Made by a program: the position numbers and the translations under genes
Notes under the pieces: model-generated
Databases searched by the model: none
The model's input: the letters and a program-made list of their open reading frames with translations, nothing else
What the model was told of the DNA's origin: nothing
Part shown: positions 1-10,729 of the stretch, piece by piece
Layout: the number at the start of each line of letters is the position of its first letter
Numbering within the stretch: position 1 is the stretch's first letter
Assembly (NCBI RefSeq): GCF_029867415.1
Contig: NW_026705776.1
Coordinates: 248,001-312,000 of the forward strand
Reading direction: 5' to 3'
DNA length: 64,000 nucleotides
DNA from: Vicia villosa
Lineage: Eukaryota > Streptophyta > Magnoliopsida > Fabales > Fabaceae

Positions 1-2
1 TG

Positions 3-2504
3 TCCTTCATCCATGGAAAGTTTGTGGTAGTGACTAAGAACATCCTAAGGATGATGTTTGATCTGAGAAACGCTGAGGGAGCTTTTGAAATCGATCAAAG
101 GGTAAATTGGAAAGATGTTTTATCTACTCTCTACCCAGACATAAATGAAACAAAGAATGTCAAGGACATGAGAGATCTCTACAAAATCTGGACCAAGATT
201 CTTCTTGGGTGTTTCTATCACAGGAAAGGGACACATGCTTCTGACTTCGTCAACAATGAGCAAAAATACATTCTGTATTGCATTGCCACTAAGAAGAAGG
301 TTGATTCTATCTACATTATCTTCAACCATATGTGGAAGGCTGTGAAGGAGTCCAGAAATGCCTTCAGAGAAAAAAGTTGTACCATCATTCCGTTTGGTAG
401 AATTATCTCAAATCTTCTGGTTCATTCCAAGATTGTTGAGGACCTGGAATCTGAAGGTATTATCAAAGACCTTGCTGTCACCTCTGGGGCCTGCCTGAAT
501 GCTTTCACGTTAAAGAAGATGAAAGTGATTAAGGCTATCATTAAGACTCCCCAACCTCTTGCTGGAACAAGAATCAGAAGAAAACCCATTCTAGCTGAAT
601 TTGGAACCTTCTTCAATAGTGAGGTACCAGAAGTCAGAACTAGGTATCTGAAGTCACAAAAAGAGGATAAAAGTCTTAAAGATCAAGAGAAAGGTGCTCC
701 AATTAAAGTAAATCGCAAGAAGGAAGAAAGGACCAAAAGAAAGTTTGATCATCCTTCTGTTAATCGAGTGAAGGTTGTTCAGAAAGTTGCTGCTACCACT
801 GAGAAAGAAGTGGTCCCAGAAGAAGTCATTGCAAAGGTTGTTAAGGCTGTTTCTGTTGATTTTGAGAAGAAAAAGAAGGAAGCTGAGAAAAAGAAGAAGA
901 AGTCAAATAACAATGCTGAGATTGTTGAAGTTGTTGAGAAGAAGAAAACCAGAAAAAGGAAGATGATTCTTCAAGAATCTGATGAAGAAAATGTTGTTCA
1001 AGAGGCTGTGAATCAACAGGAAGTTCTGGCGAGCGTCAGAAGGAAAGAGATCTCTAGCGGCAAAACAAAGATTGTTGAAGAGCCGAAGAGTAAGAAGCAG
1101 AAGAAGACTGAGGCTATGGTCAAAGCTCTTCAGAAAGCATCCAAAGGTATATGTATTTCTGAACCTGATTCTACTCCTGCTGGTATTTCAGAAGTTGCAC
1201 CAATAGCGGTTGCCCCTATCCCTGAACCAGAAAAAGCCACATCAGAATCACCTATAACTGTCCATGTTCTTACACCTCCATCTTCTCCTGTAACCATTCC
1301 TTCTTCTCCACCCACCATCAATCCTGTTCTGGATATACCACCCCTTCAAACTCTCTTTCCACCTCACACAAATATCTCCATCTCTCAACCTCCTCCCCAT
1401 GCCAACTTTGAACCCATTCCTTCTACCTCTCGAAACAACCATAGTGGTTCTGATCTTCCAACCTCTGCATCACATGAACAGCTACTCCGTGATTGCAACT
1501 ACACTCCCAAGCCTCATCCTGAAGCTGAAGTGGTAGTGTTAGATTCTGATACTGAAGCAGAATCTTCTTATAGATTGGATAGAGAACCTCAACCTTATTT
1601 CATCCCCAACCCTGCCTTTTCAAAAACCAAAATAAAATCCCGCCTTGTCTACCCTATTGGTGTAATTTTTGAAAAAGTAAAGAGGAATCTCATAAGTATC
1701 TTTGACACCCTCAGAATTGTTGAAAGTTCTGGCCTGAATGACGTCGCTATGAGGAAGTTCTGGAGGATCTTACGCAGAGAATCAGATGCTCTATTTATAG
1801 AACTTTAGGAAGCCTGTGTAGAAGCTGCTCCACGGCCTCGTGGAATTCTGAGAAGCTATGAAGACTTCTGGTTTGCTCGTCTCTGAGGAAGATATACCTT
1901 GGAAGAAAAGCCCTTTGTGGATGAATTGGAAGTAGCAAGATTGGCTGCTGCATTGGAAGCTAATCCTTGCAGGGAAATTGTGGTCTGGAGACCTCAATAT
2001 CCAGTTCTGCTCGGGGATTTCAAGACCCTCTTTGACTTTCTGAGGGAAAACCCTTCTAAGGAAGACCCAAGCTTGGTCATTCCAGAAGTTGTTGACCCAC
2101 CAGAAGTTGAAGGTCCTTCTGCCCCCAGGAATCTAGCTACCATTCTTCAGGCACTTGAGAATGGAGATTCTGAGATTCCAGCTGCAGATTATGGAGATGC
2201 TTCAATGCAAGAAGCAGATGTAGAAGATCATGTTGCTGAATCAGTTCATATTGAGGAAATCCCTGCAAATGATCTATCAATGGAAGCTACATATCACAAT
2301 GCCATCCCGTTGGATAGAAGCTGTGAAGCTTCTTCTGATGAACCTTCCCGTCTTGCAAGGACTCTGGAAGTTCTTCAGAGGAACCAGGATGAGCAAAGCT
2401 TAGTCAATGCTGAGTTTAGAGCTTTCATAGAGAAGCAGAATGAGCACAACAATGGGGTTCAAGAGATGCTGGCCAAGATCTTGTTAAGGCTAGGGTCATC
2501 TTAG
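3..2504 (+). pseudogene. env-like ORF of the SIRE-like element, 5' truncated and broken by two stops
   Basis: One frame runs from base 3 to the stop at 2502-2504, interrupted by TAG at 1806-1808 and TGA near 1884. The protein matches the env-like ORF at 53719-56010 in order. It shares an N-terminal region with W-KILLG-FYHRK and E-KYIL-C, a Lys/Glu-rich middle with many KKK runs (about 680-1110), a Pro/Ser-rich stretch (about 1180-1450), and a C-terminal block with KPFVDELE, VVWRPQYPVL and ATILQALENGDS. These ORFs downstream of pol are called env-like in SIRE elements. I see no signal peptide or clear membrane helix, so an envelope role is not shown here. Both stops are compatible with C-to-T decay (CAG to TAG, CGA to TGA). 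The true start codon is upstream of the window. Confidence 0.8.
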
Positions 2505-3129
2505 ATTGAGTCTTAGTTGTTTTGTTTTTGCTTTTGCTGCATCTGTTTTGTGCATCTTCTCTTCCTTATCTTCTTGTACTTTTGTACTTCTGTCTTTTTG
2601 AGCTTCAATGAAAATTATCTTTTTCTTCCATGTGTTTCTTTTCGTTTTTCATCTGAATCTTTTATGTTTTTGATGTTATGACAAAAAAGGGGGAGAAATA
2701 TGTGATAAATGATTTGATTTAATCAGTTGCTTTACTAACAGAACTTGCAAAGTTCTATGCTTTAAGTTGTGTTGTTGCAGGAATTGAAGATCAACATGAG
2801 AAGCAACAAGATGAATCAAGTTCTTGGATTCTTGAAGCAAGCTGAGTGCTATGAAGCTTCAAAATCAGAATCAGAAGCAAGAAGGAAGAATGTTCAGATA
2901 TTCTGATGATAGAATATGATCTGAAACATTATGTCTATTTGTTCTGACACATTCTATATGGCTCTGATACATATTATGTGTTCTGAAACATATTCTATGT
3001 TTTGACTCATTCAGGCTGACTTTTGTCGTTTAGTTTTGTTCTGTAACATTTCAGGATGTAGAGATGCCCTGATGATGCTCTGGTACATTCAACAATGTTC
3101 TGATACAATCTAGCATGAAGTGATGTAAG
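2505..3129 (+). other. 3' UTR of the SIRE-like element, first part
   Basis: Non-coding sequence between the env-like ORF and the tandem repeats. It includes a purine-rich AAAAAAGGGGGAGAAA tract near 2683-2698 that matches the equivalent tract at about 56170 in the other SIRE copy. It is followed by sequence rich in TTCTGA/GAAGC words. No coding potential was seen. Confidence 0.6.
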
Positions 3130-3335
3130 AAGAAATTCAAGCTCTGAAGCTGTCCCAATGGAAGCAAGAATCAGAAGCTGTGGATGTTCTGAAGATCTAA
3201 AGAAATTCAAGTTCTGAAGCTGTCCGATGGAAGCAGAAGTCAGAAGCTGTGAATGTTCTGAGGATCTAAAGAAATTCAATGTTCTGAAGCTGTCCTATGG
3301 AAGCAGAAATCAGAAGTCATGAATGTTCTGAAGAT
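3130..3335 (+). repeat. three tandem ~66-bp repeats in the SIRE 3' UTR
   Basis: Three consecutive units each start with AAGAAATTCAA, continue with CTGAAGCTGTCC and TGGAAGC, and end with GTTCTGA. They differ from each other by scattered substitutions. The complete SIRE element has only one such unit, near 56677-56745, so the array expanded in this copy or lineage. Confidence 0.75.
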
Positions 3336-3407
3336 CAAGCACTGTGAACGTCTCTACTGAAATACTCAGGGAAGTCTTTTATTTATAAAATTCTTCTAGT
3401 ATTAATT

Positions 3408-3572
3408 TCAGGGGGAGATTATTCATCTCAGGGGGAGATTGTTAATCTCAGGGGGAGACATATTCACATGTTTATGCTATAGCTGTGTAAATTGTCTTTA
3501 GCCGTCTGCTCTTTCTGATCGCAAATTCATATCATTTATATATGTTTTTGTCATCATCAAAAAGGGGGAGAT
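3408..3572 (+). other. repeated polypurine tracts upstream of the 3' LTR
   Basis: The phrase CAGGGGGAGA occurs three times between about 3408 and 3460. The last purine tract, AAAAAGGGGGAGAT, ends right at the LTR (3573). The adjacent tract is the likely primer for plus-strand DNA synthesis. The other SIRE copy has the same arrangement at 56823-56994. Confidence 0.7.
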
Positions 3573-4778
3573 TGTTAGAACAAGATTTGTTCTGATCAAT
3601 ATTCTTAGTTTTGATGATAACAAGGATATGAATTTTGTGTGAGATAATGTGGTACTCTAATACATTGCAATTTCCCTTTCAGGAAATATATAAAAGAGTA
3701 TGCACAAATCAGCGCTCAGAAGCTTTGTCTCAGAAGGTTCAGCATGCAACATCAGAACATGGTCTGGCAAGACATCAGAAGATGGTCAAGGCAGAATCAG
3801 AACATGGGTCTATGGAAGCATCAGAAGAACTTGAGTTCAGAAGCAGAAGCACTGAAGTTCTCATGGTATCACGCTCAGAAGCACTTCAAGGTCAGAAGAC
3901 AAGAAGATGCTATGCACCAAGCTGTTTGACTCTGATGATATTCAAATATTATATTCACAGACATCAGATCAGAAGAAAGTACAGGTGGCAGGCTACGCTG
4001 ACTGACAAAAGGAACGTTGGAAGCTATTAAAGGCAACGTCAGTAGACACAGCGTGAACAAGGCTCGAGGTAGTTGACAAAAGCGTGAAACATTAAATGCA
4101 AAGCTGTACGGAACACGCAAAGCATTAAATGCGCCCAACGGTCATCTTCTCAAATGCCTATAAATATGAAGTTCTGATGAGAAGCAAGGTTGACGATTTG
4201 CTAACAATTAACTTGCTGAAACGCTGCTCAAACTCAAAGCTCAGAAACTTCATCTTCATCAAAGCTCACTACATTGCTGTTGTAATATATTAGTGAGATT
4301 AAGCTTAAACGTTAAGAGAAATATCACTGTTGTGATTATAGCTTTTCAGAAGCAATTGTAATACTCTTAGAATTGATTACATTAATTTGTAAGTAACTAG
4401 AGTGATCAAGTGTTGATCAGGATACTCTAGGAAGTCTTAGCTTGTGTCTAAGAAGTTGTAATTAGAGTGATCATGTGGTGGTCAGGATACTCTAATAAAG
4501 TCTTAGCTTGTGTCTAAGCATTTGTTCCTAGAGTGATCAGGTTGTGATCAGGAAACTCTAGAAGACTTAGTCGTGGGCTAAGTGGAAAACCATTGTAATC
4601 TGTTGCGATTAGTGGATTAAATCCTCAGGTGAGGTAAATCACTCCGTGGGGGTGGACTGGAGTAGTTTAGTTAACAACGAACCAGGATAAAAATAACTGT
4701 GCAAATTGTTTTTATCGTTCAAGTTTTTAGACTACACTTATTCAAACCCCCCCTTTCTAAGTGTTTTTCTATCCTTCA
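3573..4778 (+). repeat. 3' LTR of the truncated SIRE-like element (1206 bp)
   Basis: It starts TGTTAGAACAAG and ends CTATCCTTCA, directly after a polypurine tract. It aligns along its length with the LTRs at 47031-48185 and 56995-58138. It contains repeated AGAGTGATCA / GTCTTAGCTTGTGTCTAAG motifs (about 4400-4580) and a TATAAATATGAAG sequence near 4160 that could be the promoter TATA region. The remote 5' LTR and matching TSD are outside the window; the five bases after it are GAAAC. Confidence 0.88.
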
Positions 4779-4786
4779 GAAACTTT

Positions 4787-7515
4787 CTTGAAAAGGCACC
4801 GGGACGGCCAAAAAAGTATGAGATCTTCATTGATGAAAAAGATTGGGTTGAGTTTGTAAATCAAAGAGATGAAGATTTTCAGAAAAGGAGTGTCACGAAT
4901 AGTGCGAGAGCATCCAAACCCGCGTATCCATACAAAAAATGGCGTTTGGGATATGCACGCTTAGAGGATAAAATTGTAAGTAAATAGAAATGCGTTTTAA
5001 TTAATTGTCTAAATGTGTTTTATTTGACGATTTTATCATTTGTGTCAATGCATAGTTAGAGGAGACTAAAAGTGAGGAAACTTCACTTCCTGTACATGTG
5101 TTGTGGAAGGAAGCTCGTGTGGGCAAGAATCAAGCTGTCGATCCCGATGTTCAGAGAGTTTATACTGAATGTGTAAGTATAATACTGTGTCTTTAATTAA
5201 ATCAAATGTTTTTTAATATATAAATGATTTTTTATCTCCACTAATCATTATTGAAATGTAAATGAATTACAGGAGACCTTGTCGCAATCGGTGTCCACCG
5301 GTGAGGACCAGGATGATAGGAGCGTACTTAGTAGAGCACTAGATGCTCCTGAGTATCCCGGTCGGGTGAGGGGTAAGGGTCATGGTGTGACTCCAACCTC
5401 TTTTTACAAGCATCCTAGGAGAAGAAATCCTACCAATCAAGAAGTGTTGCAAAAATTGCAGGAATTGCAAAGAGATAAAGATATGTATATGAGAGAAAAG
5501 TGCAATACTGCATCGGTGAAAGAAACTAGTGATAAAGCTAGTTTCAACTGTCAAAGAAAACTTCCTGAGGTAATTATAAATTTCTTTTCCTTACAAATTG
5601 TTCTATTTTATTAACGATAATGACTTTATATTTACTATTGGTTTAGGGCATTTCTTCTTGCCAACTATACTTATCGGCACCGTATTATCGCCTAGTTGGC
5701 AAGGGAAACGTGCACAACACTGTGGGAGATTTACTTCACCATAGACCGCTCCCGGATGGACACCTGAAAGTATCAGTTGATGTTGTATTAGATCATGATG
5801 CGGTGCTACCGGTACCTGACATGGTCTCAGAGACAACATTGATGCGAGATGCAATAGGGTCATTTGTTGCATGGCCCTCGGAGCTCATTATCATTGGTGA
5901 TGAGGTATATTCAAAACCATTATGAATCATTTAGTTTTCGAATGTCAATTCTGCACCGTTACGTTAATTATTTTTTACATTTTAATTTTAGACTGCTCCT
6001 ACAAAACCCGCAATTAAGGGCAAAGGGATTTTACAGGAGGAGGAGTCTGTTGCATCACTAAAAGAGGTACATTTAAGGAGTTAATATATAATTTGAATCT
6101 AAATTGCATGATTTTATATTTTATCGATCGTTATATGATTTTTAGGCATCTGCTCGGGGGTCACAACAAGTGACACAGGAAGTTCGTAGCGTACCACCTA
6201 AGGGTCCTCCGAAGCAAGCGGCAAAAAAAGGTGGTGCTTTTGTGGCTCGATACCGGACGACTCTCGGAACACTTATTGATATGTCTGATTTGAAGGAAGG
6301 TGCTCTCCGTCAAATCAATATGGAGGAAGGTATCTTTGGTGTTGAATTCATGTCACATATTGCAATAGATGACTTGGAAGAGATTTTTACGCAAGAACAA
6401 CTAGGCGTCGCTAATATGCACTCGTACATCCGGTAATATTCACTCATCCGATATATTATTTAATTAGTCGAACAATTTATTTACACATTATGTTTATTAT
6501 GTTTTTCACTCATCCGGTAATATACACTAATATGCACTCATACATCCGGTTATTCACTCATCCGCTAATATGTTTATAATGTTTTTATTTAAGGTTGTTG
6601 CATGACAGAGTGTTGCGCGGGACTGCATTGTCAAACAGATTCCGTTTCGTATCTTCCGCCCATTGCAGCGGAATGACAATTGCTTCGGAACCAGAATCAG
6701 TTAGACAACGCTTAGTTGATAGATTCATGTCATCCGGCAATACAGAAAGTCTGATTCTTTGGGCGTATAATACCCGACCAGTAGGATTAGTTTCTCATTC
6801 TTGGTTCATTTAATCTCTGTTTCTTTTGTGTATAGCAAAATTTTCATATAACCTATTGTTTTAATTTATAGAGCACACTGGTTGTTGCTTGCTATCAACC
6901 CTATAAGAGAAGTGGTGTATTATCTGAATTCGGTAAATGGTGACTGGACCAATTATCCGGCTATGAAGGAAATCATTGATTTGTAAGTGGGATTGTTCTA
7001 AATATTCGTGTATATTTAATTATTTGTGAGATTGATCTAAACATATGCTTTTATATATTTGTTAGATCAATACAAGTGTTCCGAAGTCAGCGAGACGCAC
7101 AGGTATCCCGGACTAAATCAAACAACATTACTTGGATCAAAGTGCCGGTACATTATTTTTCACAATTTTGCTTATAATATTTATGCTACTTGATAAAATA
7201 AGACAACTATAAAATCTTATTTGTTTTTCTATGTAGTGTCCGATACAGCGGAACAGTTCAGACTGCGGATACTTTGTTTTGAGGTTTATGAAAGAAATCC
7301 TTCAAATGAATCAATTAGAGATTCCAACCACGGTATGGATTTATAACTTAATTAGATAACTTCTTATAATTTATTACATTTAACTAAATCATTCATATTA
7401 TGTTTTTATTCTGTAGTACTTTGACGAATTCCGTGCTGCTACTTACACGAGACTTAAGTTGGAAGAAATCAAAGAGGAATTGGGTCAATTTTATATTCAT
7501 CAGCTATTCATGTAG
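4787..7515 (+). pseudogene. CACTA-encoded gene: Transposase_24-like, DUF8039-like and Ulp1-like protease, 5' end lost
   Basis: I read eleven exons with GT/AG borders: to 4975, 5056-5172, 5273-5569, 5647-5904, 5992-6066, 6146-6432, 6594-6780, 6872-6982, 7066-7147, 7237-7332 and 7417-7515 (stop TAG). Exons 1-3 carry a plant transposase-associated region (PAYPYKKWRLGYARLED; KHPRRRNPTNQEVL). Exon 4 has GKGNVHNTVGDLLHHRPLP and FVAWPSELI, like the DUF8039 region of such proteins. Exons 8-10 form a Ulp1/C48 cysteine-protease core: catalytic His in HWLLLAINP (6876), the glutamine in PIQRNSSD, and Cys in SDCGYFVLRF (about 7261). The residue expected to be catalytic Asp is Asn in YYLNSV. The exon 7/8 junction does not join in frame with the visible splice sites, and the gene's 5' part is separated by the Copia insertion, so I call it broken. 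Confidence 0.75.
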
Positions 7516-7830
7516 TAGGATTTGTGTCGATTTGAAGAGAATATTATAGTACTCTAGGATATATTGTTACTAACTTTGTTCATATTGTTGCCAATTAATA
7601 TTTGAAGTATAATATTGTTGATGTTAGAGATTTAGTTTGATTGACATAATGATGTATATATATAATTTTGGATATTATTATAATGGTATTATATTAGTAT
7701 ATATATAGACCTACCTATGGTTGAAAATATATCGTCGAAAATATATTACAGGTCGAAAATATTACAGGTTGAAAATATATTATAGGTCGATCTGGGAGGC
7801 TGAAATTATAGGCTGCACTTTAAAATATCT
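7516..7830 (+). other. CACTA 3' untranslated stretch
   Basis: AT-rich sequence between the stop codon and the subterminal repeats. It contains a short repeated phrase GGTCGAAAATAT/ACAGGTTGAAAATAT at 7720-7800. No coding potential was seen. Confidence 0.5.
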
Positions 7831-7834
7831 CATT

Positions 7835-8237
7835 TAGCAACGACAGCGCTTTAAAAAGCGCTCTTAAAGGTCCACATACGAAAGCGCTTTGTTACAAAAA
7901 GCGCTGCCAAAGATTAAAAATAAGAAAAAAAAGAAAAAAAAACGCAACCTACCAAAGCGCTTTTGGAAAAGCGCTCTAGTAGGGGGGGCTACAAGAGCGC
8001 TTTTTCCAGCAAAAGCGCTCTTATAGGGGGTCTACCAGAGCGTTTTTTCCAGAAAAAGCGCTCTTATAGGGGGGTCTACCAGAGCGTTTTTTCTGTAAAA
8101 AGCGCTCTTATAAGGGGGTCTACCAGAGCGCTTTTAAAAGCGCTTTCGTTACCTACGCCAGTGCTGGCTATGAGAGCGCTTTAAAGCGCTGTTAAAGGCT
8201 AAAAAAAGCGCTTTAGAAGCCCTTCCGTGTTGTAGTG
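7835..8237 (+). repeat. CACTA subterminal repeat block and 3' terminal inverted repeat
   Basis: The word AAAGCGCT and its inverse AGCGCTTT recur more than a dozen times, often as palindromes. Between 7971 and about 8145 there are four tandem units of 43-44 bp (GCGCTC at 7971, 8015, 8058 and 8102), each with a TCTACCAGAGCG-like core. In CACTA elements, subterminal motifs of this kind are binding sites for the element's own proteins. The terminus is at 8225-8237. Confidence 0.85.
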
Positions 8238-9979
8238 ATTGAAGATTAAAAAATAGGTATTATTCTTTGAGAAGTGGAGTTGATGTAGCTGATGTTTTAT
8301 TTTGAAATGGTGTAAGTGTAGAGTTGGCGTTTGTTTTCATTCTTCTTAGAATTGATGTATTATGTTTTTTGATGTGGAGTTTAAATGTAATTCTGTTGGA
8401 TTAGTTATACTATGTAGCAAGTGTAAATTTTATTACAAAGCATAAAAATATATCCTCACAAACTTTCAGCTTGTGCTGAGATTAACATTTTTTATGCAAT
8501 GTGTTAATGTATAATGATGGTAAATATATCCACGTGGTATACATGTTTTTGAAAATTTGAAATTGATGTAAGTGTAATGCTTTTCATTGAAGCATGGGGA
8601 CAACTTCATTACCCTCCATAAATAGTTGGGTAACTTTACCCATATGAGTTGTCTTATTTATATTGGCTTAAGAATATACAATTTGCCATGTCATTAAGAC
8701 AATCAACATTTTTTAATTATGGCAACATAATTTTTATAATTATAAATTTACCCCTATGTCATTAACGAGGTAATAGTTCCCAATGCACCATGTCCCAATG
8801 TTTGCAGCTTTTATCTAGAAGAGCTTCATGAATAATGACATTAAAAAATGCAATAAATTGAGATGAACTTATTTTTGTTTCTCTACTTGCTGTTAAAAGA
8901 GAATATTTAGCTTGTACTCTTTTTTTTTTTTAATTTTAAAATTGTGAAATTCTAATATATGTTGTACGTACTACTGTGATATTAAAAAAACAAAATACTT
9001 ATAATACTTTAAATTGTGTCAAAATAGTTCACATAAATGAGTTTAAATTATAAATTCTGATACAAATAATTTAATATTAATATATAGAAGTAGAAATTAA
9101 ATTAAAGCTAAAGTAACATTACTATTTAATAGTAAATACTATTTTTTTAATAAATATTTAATATGTGAACATATATAACTATATAAACATAAAGTGCAAT
9201 ATATAAATTATATAATTAATAATTTAATTACTTAATTAATCTTAAATTTTAAAATAAGTAAAAATATGAAAATTTTAGTAATACACTATGGTCAAAATTA
9301 ATTTTATAAGTAAATATCTACTATATAGTTGTATTCGGGAGAAAAAAAAACTATAAATTTTTTTACCTAATCAACTCATTATCTTTATCTAATTATGTAT
9401 ATGTACTTGCGGTAAATACAATGTTATATATCCTGCCTAATTTATTTTTTAAGAAAAAAAATTAAAATATTAAAAAAAAAATCTTTTTATTTTAAAAATT
9501 AAAAATCAATTTATATTACAAAATAGTTGTTTTTTTTCAAAAAATTTAATTTAGTAGGTAAATTTTTTTCTGATATTAGTTATAAAAACAATTTAATAAC
9601 ATTTTTTATTTTAATTTATTTGTAAATTTTGTTTTTTAAGTACATTTAGCATTTTAATGTAGTTCTTAATCTAGGATTGTTTGTAATTGAAGATCGAGGG
9701 AAAATGCCGTCAATATCAATAACTGTGATTGTTATTGTGAGACATCACCGCGGTGATTGGAAGTGAGAGGGGTTTCTCATATCTAGGAGGTTTCTAGGTA
9801 GAAGTTGCATTGGGTAGGGATTAAGTGAGAAGTTGTAAACCGGAGATTGTTTAGATTCAAATTGATACTACTTGTTCCGGACTAGCCCAATTGTTCAAAT
9901 TAGCCCAATAGAACGACCAACTTTGATATACGACGCATTCTAGTCAATTTTGACACCTGCAAAACCAAAAATGTAACTG
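8238..9979. other. AT-rich spacer without recognised gene
   Basis: Strongly AT-rich sequence with short homopolymers. A GGGTAACTTTACCCA palindrome lies near 8630. From about 9660 to 9900 the sequence becomes less AT-rich (TTTGTAATTGAAGATCGAGGG and onward) and may be old retrotransposon sequence related to the RNase H fragment that follows. No ORF of interest was found. Confidence 0.5.
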
Positions 9980-9982
9980 TCG

Positions 9983-10490
9983 AAAGAATCAGATGGAGAT
10001 GATGTCGACCTAACCCAATATAGAAGACTTATTGGGTCATTGAGATACCTTTGTCACAGAAGGCCTGACTTAGTATACAATGTGGGTATGGTGAGTAAAT
10101 TCATTCAGAAGCCAAAGGTATCACATCTAGCAGCGACGAAGAGGATACTAAGGTATCTAAAAGGAACTCTCGACTATGGCATTTTGTTTCCTGCAACTGA
10201 TGAGGGAAAAGAATGCAACCTAGTGGGTTACACTGATTCAAGTTGGTGTAGTGATGCTGAGGATCGAAAATCCACGATTGGTTATGTGTTTATGCTAGGT
10301 GGGGCACCAGTTGCTTGGAGTTTCATAAAGAACCTGTAGTGGCACTATCGTCGTGTGAAGCAGAATACATAGATGCTTCCCTTTGTGCATGTCAAGCAAC
10401 ATGGGTGGTGAATCTGGTCGAAGAGATTACATCAGAAGATCATGGGAAAATTACCATGAAGATCGATAGCATGTCAGCTATCAATTATTT
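9983..10490 (+). pseudogene. Ty1/Copia reverse transcriptase C-terminus and RNase H fragment
   Basis: The translation includes YRRLIGSLRYL, HRRPDLVYNVGMVSKF, AATKRILRYLKGTLDYGI, GYTDSSWCSDAEDRKSTIGYVF and, after a frame change near 10320, VALSSCEAEYI-AS-CACQA-W. This is the classic end of Copia pol: the connection domain and RNase H with its conserved D and E residues. The fragment is cut off at an (ATA)n/(ATT)n tract at about 10490 and has no gag, integrase or LTR attached. It is a relic unrelated in detail to the SIRE copies in this window. Confidence 0.85.
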
Positions 10491-10529
10491 TATAATAATA
10501 ATAATAATAATAATTATTATTATTATTAA
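10491..10529. repeat. (ATA)n/(ATT)n microsatellite
   Basis: ATAATA repeats followed by ATTATT repeats form a near-palindrome that ends the RNase H fragment. Confidence 0.8.
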
Positions 10530-10688
10530 GTGTAATGTAAGAAATAAAAAAAAATTCTCATTTGGCCAATTATGTATAAAGTTAGATTTTATATAATTGT
10601 AAATAAATTTAATTTACCTTGTAATAAATAAATATATTATATTAAAATTTATCTAATCACATAATTAATTATTATACATACTATTACG

Positions 10689-10693
<5 letters not shown>

Positions 10694-10728
<35 letters not shown>
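10694..10728. repeat. (TA)n microsatellite
   Basis: About 17 TA units in AT-rich surroundings. Confidence 0.85.

Positions 10729-10729
<1 letters not shown>

Larger units (their letters stand above)
1..4778 (+). mobile_element. 3' part of a SIRE-like Ty1/Copia retrotransposon (5' part outside window)
   Basis: The segment contains an env-like ORF, a 3' untranslated region with G-rich polypurine repeats and a terminal LTR (3573-4778). It aligns feature by feature with the complete element at 47031-58138: same LTR start (TGTTAGAACAAG), same LTR end (CTATCCTTCA) and related env-like protein. The pol genes and 5' LTR lie to the left of the window. The right edge abuts CACTA exon sequence at 4779, so this element was inserted into that transposon's gene. 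Placing it in the SIRE/Maximus lineage is inferred from the long env-like ORF after pol. Confidence 0.9.
4779..8237 (+). mobile_element. 3' portion of a CACTA (En/Spm) DNA transposon
   Basis: The right end reads CCGTGTTGTAGTG at 8225-8237, which on the other strand is a CACTACAACACGG terminus typical of CACTA elements. Before it lies a block of AAAGCGCTTT-type subterminal repeats, and before that an intron-containing gene with transposase-associated and Ulp1-like domains. The left end is missing because the SIRE-like element (ending at 4778) is inserted in the gene and the rest is outside the window. The three bases after the terminus (ATT, 8238-8240) would be one TSD copy, but the partner cannot be checked. 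Confidence 0.85.

Noticed and set aside
7963..8184. 73-codon frame with repeated SALI..ERFF words
   Set aside because: It is a translation of the CACTA subterminal tandem repeats.
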